21,225 nucleotides of DNA from DATBFX01 sp036558305 (lineage in GTDB: Bacteria; Chloroflexota; Chloroflexia; Thermomicrobiales; UBA6265), in NCBI GenBank assembly GCA_036558305.1, contig DATBFX010000046.1:1-21225 (forward strand), read 5' to 3'. The notes under the pieces were generated by a model. The model had not been told where the DNA came from, made no database searches, and worked only from the letters and a program-made list of their open reading frames with translations. This document shows, in pieces, positions 1-7,892 of the stretch. Position 1 is the first letter of the stretch, and the number at the start of each line of letters is the position of its first letter. A program made the position numbers and the translations under genes.

Positions 1-1
1 G

Positions 2-832
2 AGGCAACTCGGTACCGCGTCGGGCGACCAGGCCGGCAGCGTCGGCACCGACGCCCAGGGGAACGTCTACATCGCGGGGGATACCTTCGGGGGCCTGAAC
101 GGCGCGAGTGTTGGCCTCGCCGACGCGTACCTCGCGAAATACGACCCCCGCGGTGACCTCCTCTGGATCAGGCAACTCGGCAGCGCCGCGGGCGACGTCA
201 TCACGGGAATCGCCATCGACCAGGCGGGGCACGTCTACGCCACCGGTCAGACCGACGGCGATCTGGGCGGGACGAACGCGGGGCCGTCCGACGCTTTTCT
301 CGCCAAATACGCCGCCAACGGTGACCTCCTCTGGACCAGACAGGCGGGTACCGCAGCGTTCGACTCTGCCAACGCGGTCGCCATCGGAGACGAGGGAACC
401 GTCGTGATCGGCGGGCTTACCAACGGCGATCTTGGAGGAGCGAATGCCGGTGACTACGACGCTTTCCTGATCGGCTACGACGCCGAAGGGAACTCGCTTT
501 GGACCAGGCAATTCGGCACCGCGGCCGATGACGTCGCCAACGAGGTGAGCGCCGGCGGCGGCAATGTCTACGTCACGGGCTACACCGGCGGGAACCTCGG
601 CGGGTCGAACGAGGGTGGCTACGACGCCTTCCTGGCCGCGTACGACTCCGCGGGAAACCGCACCTGGATCGACCAGATGGGCAGCGATGCAGACGACAAC
701 GCCAGGTGTGTCGCCGCCATTGACGACGGTAGCGTCTACATCGCCGGTCAAACCCGCGGCGGCATCGACGGGACCAACGCGGGCGCCTTCGATGTCTTCG
801 TCGCCAAGTTTGCGGATCGGCCGTCCGACGCA
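2..832 (+). repeat. Tandem ~168-bp coding repeats (SBBP blades)
   Basis: The R-Q-x-G motif recurs at about 2, 170, 338 and 506, exactly 168 bp (56 codons) apart. A variant D-Q-M-G copy sits at 671. The repeats have diverged at the DNA level but keep frame and phase. They belong to the propeller gene and are not a mobile repeat. Confidence 0.85.
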
Positions 833-835
833 TGA
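2..835 (+). CDS. SBBP-repeat beta-propeller-like protein, 3' part (5' end outside window)
   Basis: The frame is open from the first bases of the window to a TGA at 833-835, so about 277 residues of a longer protein are visible. It is built of tandem units of about 56 residues. Each carries a W-x-R-Q-x-G-[ST]-x-x-x-D motif, a G-x-V-Y-x-[AT]-G strand, a D-L-G-G-x-N-A-G turn and a D-A-F-[LV]-A-K-Y strand. This is the SBBP (seven-bladed beta-propeller repeat) pattern found in secreted or surface bacterial proteins of unknown ligand. No signal peptide can be judged because the N-terminus is missing. The protein ends a few residues after the last blade, without a sorting or anchoring domain. A DUF1684 gene converges on it 71 bp away. 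Family assignment is confident; function is unknown. Confidence 0.9.
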   Translation, partial: RQLGTASGDQAGSVGTDAQGNVYIAGDTFGGLNGASVGLADAYLAKYDPRGDLLWIRQLGSAAGDVITGIAIDQAGHVYATGQTDGDLGGTNAGPSDAFLAKYAANGDLLWTRQAGTAAFDSANAVAIGDEGTVVIGGLTNGDLGGANAGDYDAFLIGYDAEGNSLWTRQFGTAADDVANEVSAGGGNVYVTGYTGGNLGGSNEGGYDAFLAAYDSAGNRTWIDQMGSDADDNARCVAAIDDGSVYIAGQTRGGIDGTNAGAFDVFVAKFADRPSDA

Positions 836-906
836 GGCGACGCGCCGGCGATCGCACGTCGAGCATCCGTCACGACGGCCTCCGATCCATCTGGGCGGAG
901 ATGCGC

Positions 907-1428
907 TCAGCCGACCGCCTTCTCTCCCGCTTCGATCCGTACCGGCAGGACGTTTTCGGGAGGCGGAATCGGACACGACCAGCCGTCGCGGTACGCGCAA
1001 TAGGGGTTGTAGGCATAGTTGAAGTCGACCACCAAGGTGCCGTCGGGCCGCTCCCGTGGGTCCAGGTATCGGCCCAGTTCGTAGGTCTCGGTACCAGCCG
1101 TCTCGTCTCGGAACGGCAAAAAATAGCGTCCGCGGTCCAGATCCCTGAGCACCGACACCTCGACTTCCCGGCCGCCGATCGTCAAGGGCACGCGCGCCGC
1201 GCGGACGAACGGCATCGTGTTCCCGTCCGTCGTCGCCAGGTCGAGTTCGTCGCCGACCCCCTCACCCGTCGGTTCGAGCGGGACGGTGAAGGCGAGGGCG
1301 GGATCCTCGTCGAAGTAGTCGAGCCCGGTGAAACGCTCGCGTTGTTCGGCGGTGAGCGGCGAGTGCTCGCCGTGCGCGAAGTAGTGGTCCTTGTGCGCGC
1401 GAAACTGCGGCAACCGTCGGTCGGTCAT
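907..1428 (-). CDS. DUF1684 family protein
   Basis: This 173-residue protein is read on the minus strand. Its C-terminal third carries the DUF1684 signature: G-R-Y-L-D-P, then D-F-N-x-A-Y-N-P-Y-C-A-Y, then W-S-C-P-x-P-P-x-E-N-x-L-P-V-x-I-x-A-G-E. The family has no established biochemical role. The length fits a stand-alone member. I chose the ATG at 1428-1426 because an AGGAG sits six bases upstream; the longer open frame to 1497 has no such site. It has no signal peptide or membrane segment, so it is probably cytoplasmic. It diverges from the SDR gene at 1620 and converges on the SBBP gene. Confidence 0.85.
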   Translation of the reverse strand: MTDRRLPQFRAHKDHYFAHGEHSPLTAEQRERFTGLDYFDEDPALAFTVPLEPTGEGVGDELDLATTDGNTMPFVRAARVPLTIGGREVEVSVLRDLDRGRYFLPFRDETAGTETYELGRYLDPRERPDGTLVVDFNYAYNPYCAYRDGWSCPIPPPENVLPVRIEAGEKAVG

Positions 1429-1619
1429 GGGCTGCTCCTGATCTCGAATCTCGAATTCGTCCGTACGCCGAAACCGACGGCCGCCATCGGCCGTCATCCT
1501 TGTCCGTCCGCGTTCGCACCGTTGGGTCGGTCTCCGTCCGGTCGCGGTACGCTACCATTCGCGGCAATCGGACGTGGCGGGCGTCGAGGTGCGAGCGCGC
1601 GGAGGGCGAGCGGACGAAC

Positions 1620-2609
1620 ATGCGAATCTTGGTGACGGGCGGCGCTGGGTTTATCGGCAGTCACCTCGTCGAGCGTTTGCTCGAACGCGGTGACGAGGTG
1701 GTCGCCGCCGACAGTTTGCTCACCGGCAGCGCGGGCAACCTGGCCCACGTCGATGGGCATCCGTTGCTCCACCTGGTCCTCGCCGACGTGTCGGCTCCGC
1801 TCACCGCCTCCGCCTTCGCCGGTCCGTTCGATCGCGTCTACCACCTGGCCAGCCCCGCCAGCCCGGTTGGCTACCGCCGGTATCCGATCGAGACCCTCCT
1901 GGCGAACTCCGCCGGCACCCGCAACACCCTGGAGATCGCGCGACGCGACGGCGCCCGCTTCTTCCTCGCCTCCACCTCCGAAGTCTACGGCGAACCGCTC
2001 GTCCACCCGCAGCGCGAAGACTACTGGGGTAACGTCAATCCGGTCGGTCTGCGCGCCTGCTACGACGAGGGCAAGCGGTTCGGCGAAAGCCTGACGATGG
2101 AGTACCACCGCCAGTACGCCCTCGACACCCGGATCGCGCGCATTTTCAATACCTACGGACCGCGCTCCCTCCCGGACGACGGTCGCGTCGTCCCCAACTT
2201 CTGCTACCAGGCGCTACGCGGCGAACCGATCACCATCTACGGTGACGGTTCCCAGACCCGGTCGTTTTGTTACGTCGACGATCTCGTCGCCGGTATCCTG
2301 GCCATGACCGACGTCGACGGCCTGTCCGGCGAGATCATCAATCTCGGCAACCCGACGGAAATCTCGATCCTCGAATTCGCCCGGACCGTGATCGACGTTG
2401 CGGGCACCGGTTCCGAGATCCGCTACGCGCCGCTGCCGGTCGACGACCCCACCCGCCGCCGACCCGAGATCGCGAAAGCGCGGCGTCTCCTCGGTTGGGA
2501 ACCGAAGATCCCGCTCCGGGAGGGGTTGCGGCGGACGCTCGATTCGTTCGCGCTCACCTTACCCGAGTCGCCGTCTCCCCTCTCGTCGACGGTGCTGGTC
2601 CTCGATTGA
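1620..2609 (+). CDS. NAD-dependent epimerase/dehydratase, UDP-glucuronate decarboxylase-like
   Basis: A 329-residue extended SDR. The N-terminal NAD-binding T-G-G-A-G-F-I-G-S-H is at residues 6-15, S-T-S-E-V-Y-G at 118-124 and the catalytic Y-x-x-x-K at Tyr148/Lys152. These are followed by R-I-F-N-T-Y-G-P-R and an R-S-F-C-Y-V-D-D motif. The H-L-A-S-P-A-S-P segment, the E-V-Y-G after the catalytic Ser/Thr and N-x-x-G-x-R-A-C-Y-D-E-G-K-R are typical of UDP-glucuronate decarboxylases (UDP-xylose synthases). These supply UDP-xylose for surface glycans. The start at 1620 places the Rossmann glycine motif at the usual distance from the N-terminus. GGAGGG at 1601-1606 is rather far upstream (13 bases). 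A dTDP-glucose 4,6-dehydratase-like role is less likely but possible. Confidence 0.88.
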   Translation: MRILVTGGAGFIGSHLVERLLERGDEVVAADSLLTGSAGNLAHVDGHPLLHLVLADVSAPLTASAFAGPFDRVYHLASPASPVGYRRYPIETLLANSAGTRNTLEIARRDGARFFLASTSEVYGEPLVHPQREDYWGNVNPVGLRACYDEGKRFGESLTMEYHRQYALDTRIARIFNTYGPRSLPDDGRVVPNFCYQALRGEPITIYGDGSQTRSFCYVDDLVAGILAMTDVDGLSGEIINLGNPTEISILEFARTVIDVAGTGSEIRYAPLPVDDPTRRRPEIAKARRLLGWEPKIPLREGLRRTLDSFALTLPESPSPLSSTVLVLD

Positions 2610-2773
2610 CGCCGGTTCTCGGGTCCGCATGGCATCCCGACCCGGGTTGTAACCGATCGCCTTGGGCTGATAGCCTTCCCACCGGTCCATTGCCCCGCCG
2701 ACGTCGATTCCGCGCGCTCTCGATGCGAGGACGTGGCGTCCGCCGTTCGGCGATACGCGGTTGCAGGTGATCG

Positions 2774-3625
2774 GTGGAAGACGCTGCCCTTTCAACCATC
2801 GCACCCCCGACGACTGAGCGAGCCGCGGGCGCCGCCGACGCGCCGATCGGCGTCTTCGACTCCGGTCTCGGCGGTCTGAGCGTCGTCCGCGAGCTGCGCG
2901 CCCTCATGCCGACGGAGGACATCCTCTATTTTGCCGACTCCGCGTATTGCCCGTACGGGACGCGGCCTCCGGCGGAAATCACGGCCCGCTGCCTCGCGAT
3001 CGGCGACGAACTGCTCGCCCAGGGCGTCAAGGCGATCGTCCTGGCCTGCAACACCGCCTGCGCCGTCGCCCTGACCGACCTGCGGGCTCGGCTCGACGTC
3101 CCGATCGTCGGCGTCGAACCGGCGGTCAAGCCGGCAACCCGGCTGACGCGGACGCAACGGGTGGCCGTGCTCGCCACTCCACGGACGGTCGCCAGCGAGC
3201 GTCTGGCGCGACTCATCCAGAACTTTGCCGCCGACGTAGAGGTGGCAACGGTCGCGGCTCCGGGGCTCGTCAAGCTCGTCGAGGCCGGTGACGTACGAGG
3301 ACCGAACGTCAGGCGTGCGCTGCGGCAACTGCTGGAACCGTTGCTGGCCTGGGAGGTCGACGTCGTCGTCCTCGGGTGCACGCATTACCCATTTCTGCGG
3401 GGCGAAATCGAACGCCTCGTCGGACCCGAAGTGCGCGTCGTCGACAGCGGCGAGGCGATCGCCCGCCGCACGCGCGCCGTCCTTGAGGAACGCGGGATGA
3501 GCCGAAATCCGGCGGGTCTGGCGGGTTCGTTGCGGGTGCAGACCAGCGGCGACGCCGACCACGTGGGCCGAATCGCGTCCAAATTGCTCGATCACGACGT
3601 GGCAACCGCGGCGTTGTGGGTGTGA
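2774..3625 (+). CDS. murI: Glutamate racemase
   Basis: A 283-residue Asp/Glu racemase that interconverts L- and D-glutamate for peptidoglycan. G-V-F-D-S-G-L-G-G carries the conserved Asp29. The two catalytic cysteines are Cys92 in A-C-N-T-A-C and Cys202 in G-C-T-H-Y-P. Y-F-A-D-S and Y-C-P-Y-G are also typical. The GTG start at 2774 has an AGGTGA-like site just upstream. It leaves an N-terminal tail of about 22 residues before the usual first strand. The gene follows the SDR gene on the same strand after 164 bp in which I see no other gene. It could be monocistronic. Confidence 0.95.
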   Translation: MEDAALSTIAPPTTERAAGAADAPIGVFDSGLGGLSVVRELRALMPTEDILYFADSAYCPYGTRPPAEITARCLAIGDELLAQGVKAIVLACNTACAVALTDLRARLDVPIVGVEPAVKPATRLTRTQRVAVLATPRTVASERLARLIQNFAADVEVATVAAPGLVKLVEAGDVRGPNVRRALRQLLEPLLAWEVDVVVLGCTHYPFLRGEIERLVGPEVRVVDSGEAIARRTRAVLEERGMSRNPAGLAGSLRVQTSGDADHVGRIASKLLDHDVATAALWV

Positions 3626-3634
3626 ACGCCGGAG

Positions 3635-3685
3635 CGGACCGGGGCGGTGTCGTCCGAGGTTCTGCCTCCGGCCGGGCCCCGTCCG
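3635..3685 (+). other. GC-rich stem-loop after murI
   Basis: CGGAC(c)GGGGC at 3635-3645 can pair with GCCCCGTCCG at 3676-3685. This gives a ten-pair stem with one bulged C and a loop of about 30 bases, starting ten bases after the murI stop. No T-run follows, so it is not a classical intrinsic terminator. It could be a weak or Rho-assisted 3' structure. Confidence 0.35.
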
Positions 3686-3836
3686 AACCGCCGCCGAATC
3701 TGCTATGGTCGGACGGGAGGGGCGCCAAACATGCCCGATTTTGGGCGAATCTCAACAAACCTAAACCGCCACCGACCGACCGGGAACCGGGCGTCCTCAC
3801 GCGTGCGGTCATCACGGAACGGCGGAAGTGTGACCA

Positions 3837-3974
3837 ATGAGCCAGAACGATCCATCGCGCCGGATGCGCGGAGGCGGCATGGTGACGGACAGACCGGCGG
3901 GCATGCGTCGTGGGTACGGTCGCGCACGGGTACGGGGGCGAACGAATGGCGCCAGCGCAGTGTACGTACGGTGA
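3837..3974 (+). CDS. Possible 45-residue Arg/Gly-rich small protein
   Basis: ATG at 3837 opens a 45-codon frame ending in TGA at 3972-3974. The product begins M-S-Q-N-D-P and is rich in Arg and Gly, including R-R-M-R-G-G-G and R-R-G-Y-G-R-A-R-V-R-G-R, so it would be very basic. GGAAG lies upstream at modest match. An internal ATG (3879) has a better GGAGG site in front. I do not recognise a family. Arg/Gly richness is also what non-coding high-GC DNA gives by chance, so this is only a candidate. Confidence 0.22.
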   Translation: MSQNDPSRRMRGGGMVTDRPAGMRRGYGRARVRGRTNGASAVYVR

Positions 3975-4025
3975 CGCGCGGTCATGGTATCCTTGCCCGA
4001 TCGGCCGTGTCGGCGCCGTTCGCCA

Positions 4026-4055
4026 TTCGCCGTCCCCGTACTCCTGAGGTATCAT
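4026..4055 (+). promoter_or_regulatory. Candidate lon promoter
   Basis: TATCAT at 4050-4055 matches five of six bases of the -10 consensus. The -35 candidate TTCGCC at 4026-4031, 18 bases upstream, matches only three. Transcription would start near 4062 and give a leader of about 120 bases before lon. This is weak evidence, based on pattern only. Confidence 0.28.
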
Positions 4056-4181
4056 GGGGGTGGCCATCGTGAGTCGAGATTGGTCCCGCGGCGGATGCAC
4101 GGCCCACACACCTGGGCGTAGCCGGCGTCGGCAGTTTTCGGGTAGGTGTTGTTGCATGCGACGACAAAAAGGGATGCTGCG

Positions 4182-6653
4182 ATGAGCCGGTACGAGCTGT
4201 ACGCGCCTCGGTATCCGCTCCTCCCGTTGAAGAACGTCGTCATCTTCCCCCGCAACATCGTCACGCTGCTGGTGGGAAGACCGCGTTCGATCCAGGCGGT
4301 CGAGGATTCGCTGGCGCGCGACCGGCGCATCGTCGTCACCGCCCACCGCGACAGCGAAATCGAGGAACCGCGGCCGGAGGACCTCTACACGATCGGCGCC
4401 CTTGCCGAGATCGTCTCGGTCGAGCGGCAACAGGGCAACAGCGTCCAGGTCGTCCTCGAAGGGATCTCCCGCGTCCGCGTCGGCCAGTTCGACACCACCC
4501 GACCGTTCTTCACGGTCTCGACGGACGAATTGCGCGAGCCGGTCCCGCCGGTCGCCGAGAGCCGGGCGCTGCTCCTCCACGTCCAGGAACTGGCCGGCAA
4601 GTACAACGAAGCCCGCAGCAAACTCTCGCCCGAAGTGCTCGACATGGTTCAGCGGGCGACAGAACCGGGGCATCTCGCGGACCTCCTGGCGACCCAACTC
4701 CTGACCGACACCGCGCGCCGGCAATCGCTCCTCGAACTCCTCGACCCGGTCAAGCGCCTCGAGCAGATTGCCGTCCAGATGACCGGCGATCTCGACGTCG
4801 CAGCGCTGGAACAGAAGATCAAAGACCGCGTGCGCGAGCAGGTCGAAAAGAACCAGCGCGAGTACTACTTGCGGGAGCAACTCAAGGCGATCCACGACGA
4901 GCTCTCCGGTGAGGGCGGCAACGAGATCGAGGCGCTACGCCAGCGCATCGCCGCCCGTGGCGTCCCGCCCGAGGTCGAGGAGAAACTCCTGCGCGAGTTG
5001 ACCCGCCTGGAGCGGATGCCGTCCGTCTCGGCCGAGGCGACGGTCGTTCGCACCTACCTCGACACGATGCTGAGCATCCCCTGGCACGAGCAGACGGAAG
5101 ACCGCCTCGACCTCGACCAGGCCGAAGCGATCCTCAACGAGGACCACTACGGTCTGGAGCAGGTCAAGGAGCGCATCCTCGACTTTCTGGCGGTTCGCAG
5201 ACTCCGCGTCGACGCGGGGACGACCGATCCCGGGAGCGCCCAGATCCTTTGCCTGATCGGGCCGCCGGGTGTCGGCAAGACGAGTCTGGGCCGCTCGGTC
5301 GCGACCTCGATGGGGCGCAAGTTCGTCCGCGTCAGCCTCGGCGGGGTACGGGACGAGGCAGAGATCCGCGGTCACCGCCGGACCTACATCGGAGCGATGC
5401 CGGGTCGGATCATCGGCGCGATGAAGACGGCCGGCACCGTCAACCCGCTGATCCTTCTCGACGAGATCGACAAGCTCTCGTCCGATTTCCGCGGCGACCC
5501 CGCGGCCGCACTGCTCGAAGTCCTCGACCCGGAACAGAACCAGAACTTCACCGACCACTTCCTCGACGTCCCGTACGACCTGTCGAAGGTCCTCTTCATC
5601 ACGACCGCCAACTACGGCCACCAGATCCCGCGGCCGCTCCGCGACCGGATGGAGATCATCGAACTCTCCGGCTACACCGAGGAAGAGAAGATCGAGATCG
5701 GCAAGCGCTTCCTGCTGCGCAAGCAGTTGGCGGCGCACGGGTTGCCGAAGGATTCGCTTGAAATCTCGACCAAGCTTTGGCAGCGGATCGTCCGCGACTA
5801 CACCCGCGAGGCCGGTGTTCGCGAACTCGATCGCGAAGTCGCCGCCATCTGCCGCAAGGTCGCCCGCGACATCGTCCGCGGCAAGACGACCAAGGTCAAG
5901 CTGACCGAGCAACGGTTGGAGGAGATTCTCGGACCGCGCCGCTACGGCTACGACCACGACCTGGGGGAGAGCCAGATCGGTCTGGCGATCGGTCTCGGTA
6001 CGACCGAAGTCGGCGGCGAATTGATCCCGGTCGAGGTGGCGACGATGCCGGGGCGCGGCGGGCTGACGATCACCGGTCGCGCCGGGGATGTGATGCAGGA
6101 ATCGGCGCGGGCGGCGCTGTCGTACGCGCGGTCGCGCGCCAGCCAGTTGAAGATCGACCCCGACTTCCAGGAGAAACTCGACCTGCACATTCATTTGCCG
6201 GAGGGGGCCACGCCGAAGGACGGGCCCTCGGCCGGTATTACCATGGCGACGGCGCTGATCTCGGCCTTGACGCGCTGCCCGGTCCGCAACGACACGGCGA
6301 TGACCGGCGAGATCACCCTGCGCGGTCGCGTCCTCGCCATCGGCGGACTCAAGGACAAGACGCTGGCGGCGCACCGGCAGAACATCCGCCGCTTGATCGC
6401 GCCGGAGGACAACCGCCGCGATCTTCAGAAGATCCCCGAGGCGATTCGGAAGGAAGTCGAGTTCGTCTTCGTCTCCAACATGGACCAGGTGATCGCCGCC
6501 GCGATCCTGCTCGACGCTTCGCAGGCGGGCAATCTTGCCGATACGGCGAATCGGAGCGACGAACCCGAACCGACCGGTAAGGCGTCCGTGCCGCCAGCCA
6601 ACCAATCCGTACCGTTCGGCGATGCGGTCGCCTCGGACGCCACGGAGCACTAG
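4182..6653 (+). CDS. lon: ATP-dependent protease Lon (LonA type)
   Basis: Lon is the soluble AAA+ serine protease that degrades misfolded and regulatory proteins. At 823 residues it has full LonA length. The N-terminal LAN substrate-binding domain begins Y-P-L-L-P-L-K-N-V-V-I-F-P. A coiled-coil region lies around residues 200-260 (Q-K-I-K-D-R-V-R-E-Q-V-E-K-N-Q-R-E-Y-Y-L-R-E-Q). Walker A G-P-P-G-V-G-K-T is at 360-367 and Walker B I-L-L-D-E-I-D-K follows. The protease domain has the Ser-Lys dyad: Ser683 in D-G-P-S-A-G and Lys726 in G-G-L-K-D-K. The ATG at 4182 has AAGGGA about seven bases upstream, so I prefer it to an in-frame GTG at 4146. The last 40 residues form a variable tail. An intrinsic terminator follows, so the gene looks monocistronic. 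Confidence 0.97.
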   Translation: MSRYELYAPRYPLLPLKNVVIFPRNIVTLLVGRPRSIQAVEDSLARDRRIVVTAHRDSEIEEPRPEDLYTIGALAEIVSVERQQGNSVQVVLEGISRVRVGQFDTTRPFFTVSTDELREPVPPVAESRALLLHVQELAGKYNEARSKLSPEVLDMVQRATEPGHLADLLATQLLTDTARRQSLLELLDPVKRLEQIAVQMTGDLDVAALEQKIKDRVREQVEKNQREYYLREQLKAIHDELSGEGGNEIEALRQRIAARGVPPEVEEKLLRELTRLERMPSVSAEATVVRTYLDTMLSIPWHEQTEDRLDLDQAEAILNEDHYGLEQVKERILDFLAVRRLRVDAGTTDPGSAQILCLIGPPGVGKTSLGRSVATSMGRKFVRVSLGGVRDEAEIRGHRRTYIGAMPGRIIGAMKTAGTVNPLILLDEIDKLSSDFRGDPAAALLEVLDPEQNQNFTDHFLDVPYDLSKVLFITTANYGHQIPRPLRDRMEIIELSGYTEEEKIEIGKRFLLRKQLAAHGLPKDSLEISTKLWQRIVRDYTREAGVRELDREVAAICRKVARDIVRGKTTKVKLTEQRLEEILGPRRYGYDHDLGESQIGLAIGLGTTEVGGELIPVEVATMPGRGGLTITGRAGDVMQESARAALSYARSRASQLKIDPDFQEKLDLHIHLPEGATPKDGPSAGITMATALISALTRCPVRNDTAMTGEITLRGRVLAIGGLKDKTLAAHRQNIRRLIAPEDNRRDLQKIPEAIRKEVEFVFVSNMDQVIAAAILLDASQAGNLADTANRSDEPEPTGKASVPPANQSVPFGDAVASDATEH

Positions 6654-6680
6654 CTCCCGGGGTCTCATCACGTGTCGCAG

Positions 6681-6712
6681 ATCCCTTCTTCGGTGACCGA
6701 GGGAGGGATTTT
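6681..6712 (+). terminator. Intrinsic terminator of lon
   Basis: ATCCCTTCTTCGGT (6681-6694) pairs with ACCGAGGGAGGGAT (6696-6709) in a long stem containing two or three G-U pairs and a tight loop. TTTT follows at 6709-6712. It begins 28 bases after the lon stop codon, which fits a Rho-independent terminator. Confidence 0.85.
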
Positions 6713-6767
6713 GTCTGCCCACCAACGAGGTTCGGGAGCGTCTGCCCCCCCGCCTCGGCGATCTCCT

Positions 6768-6776
6768 TGCTAGAAT
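6768..6776 (+). promoter_or_regulatory. Extended -10 promoter for the GNAT-racemase unit
   Basis: TGCTAGAAT reads as an extended -10 element (TGn followed by TAGAAT, five of six matches). No good -35 hexamer is seen at the usual distance, as is common for extended -10 promoters. The start site would fall near 6783, about 30 bases before the gene at 6813 and just after the lon terminator. This placement supports it. Confidence 0.5.
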
Positions 6777-6812
6777 GGACCGACCGTTCTTGAACGTTGT
6801 CGAGGGGATCGC

Positions 6813-7892
6813 ATGCCGCGGTTAGCCGCACAAGACCGCCCGATCGAGCGCGCCGCGGGGATCGAAGCGCTTCATCCGTCGCGATTCGGGTTCGACGCGT
6901 ACGGCGAAGGTTGGATCAGGCGCGACCCCCGGTTCGGCGCGATGGTGGTCACGCCGGTGTCGTGGCAGCACGCACAGGTCCCGTCGTTCGACCTCGTGGA
7001 CGGGCGGCGAGTGCCGACCGATCCGCTCAATCTCCTCTGCTCGCTGCAGGCGATTACCTGGGGGATGCCGCCCGAGTTGTTGGTGCCGAGCAACGTGCTC
7101 GCGATCATGGCCGACACCGGGGGCGCGGTCCTCGTCGCCTACGATCCCGACCTCGGCTTCACCGCCCAAGGGTGGCTCGGTTTCATCATCGGACTCGGCT
7201 CGGCGACCGGCACGCTCGTCTCCCACATGCTCGGTGTGCGCGAAGACGTCCGCGGCGCGGCCGACGTCGGTTGGTACGTCAAGCTGATCCAGGCCTACGA
7301 GGCGCTGCGGACGGGTCACCACGCCATGTCCTGGACCTTCGACCCGATGCGCGGCGCCAACGCCCGCCTCAACCTCGAAAAGCTCGGCGCGGTCGTGCAG
7401 ACGCTGACCATCGACAAGTACGGCGTCCTGCCGAGTACCCTCTACGGCGACGTCCCGAGCGACCGCTTCACCGCGACGTGGGATCTGCTCGATCCGGCGA
7501 CGGCACGACGGATGCAGGATGTTTTCGACGGCCGCTATCGTCCCCTGTCTCCGGCCGATGTGGTCGACCTGCCGGAAGCCACGATGGCGAATCTGAACGA
7601 CCTCCTGTGCGATCCGCCTTCTCGCCTGCGGTACCGCATCCCCGGAGACATCGGCGACTTGATGCGAACGGATCCGCGGGCCGCGGTCGAGTGGCGGCAA
7701 GACATGCGACTGGTCCTACCAGCCTTCCTCACGACGAAGCGGGCCGTCCTCAGCGGTCCCGCCCCGGGCGACGTCGCGGCGGTGGGGGTCGAGGAGAGCG
7801 CCGGCGGTTACCTGGTCAACGGTTTCGCCACCGGGCCGAATGCGGCCGGTGAACGAGAGAGCTACTACGTGCTGGAGCGAAAGAGACCATGA
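6813..7892 (+). CDS. COG3375-type GNAT N-acyltransferase, probable amino-acid N-succinyltransferase
   Basis: A 359-residue protein whose middle resembles the COG3375 GNAT family. From about residue 70 it has W-G-M-P-x-E-L-L-V-P, then G-F-I-I-G-L-G, then S-H-M-L-G-V and R-G-A-A-D-V-G-W-Y-V-K. The hallmark W-T-F-D-P-M-R-G-A-N-A-R-L-N-L-x-K-L-G-A-V follows, then Y-G and D-R-F-x-A-T-W. The N-terminal extension of about 70 residues and the long C-terminus are more than many family members have. GAGGGG lies six bases before the ATG. The stop overlaps the next start (ATGA at 7889-7892), so the two are translationally coupled. In some bacteria this GNAT family sits beside N-succinylamino-acid racemase and is thought to succinylate D-amino acids. 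That role here is inferred from context. Confidence 0.8.
   Translation: MPRLAAQDRPIERAAGIEALHPSRFGFDAYGEGWIRRDPRFGAMVVTPVSWQHAQVPSFDLVDGRRVPTDPLNLLCSLQAITWGMPPELLVPSNVLAIMADTGGAVLVAYDPDLGFTAQGWLGFIIGLGSATGTLVSHMLGVREDVRGAADVGWYVKLIQAYEALRTGHHAMSWTFDPMRGANARLNLEKLGAVVQTLTIDKYGVLPSTLYGDVPSDRFTATWDLLDPATARRMQDVFDGRYRPLSPADVVDLPEATMANLNDLLCDPPSRLRYRIPGDIGDLMRTDPRAAVEWRQDMRLVLPAFLTTKRAVLSGPAPGDVAAVGVEESAGGYLVNGFATGPNAAGERESYYVLERKRP

Larger units (their letters stand above)
3626..4181. other. Intergenic region between murI and lon
   Basis: About 556 bp without a convincing full-size gene. It holds the stem-loop after murI, a possible 45-codon small ORF (3837-3974) and a weak promoter candidate (4026-4055). 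The last 40 bases form the lon leader, with GTTGTTGCATGCGACGAC (imperfect palindrome, 4149-4166) and the lon ribosome-binding site. I saw no CIRCE (TTAGCACTC-N9-GAGTGCTAA) and no HAIR (CTTGAGT-N7-ACTCAAG) heat-shock operator. Longer open frames here are arginine-rich and look like GC-rich read-through. Confidence 0.6.

Noticed and set aside
2..832. Tandem repeat as a CRISPR array
   Set aside because: The unit is 168 bp, in frame, diverged and coding for propeller blades; there are no short identical repeats with unique spacers.
3626..4181. CIRCE or HAIR heat-shock operator before lon
   Set aside because: Neither inverted-repeat consensus is present on either strand.
3309..4895. Minus-strand open frame of 528 codons across the murI-lon gap
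   Set aside because: It covers the end of murI, the intergenic gap and the start of lon, all better explained on the plus strand; low-complexity Arg/Pro/Ala sequence.
4935..6725. Minus-strand open frame of 596 codons across lon
   Set aside because: It is antisense to a fully conserved lon and its product is charged, Arg/Asp-rich and without motifs. Long antisense frames are normal in such GC-rich coding DNA.
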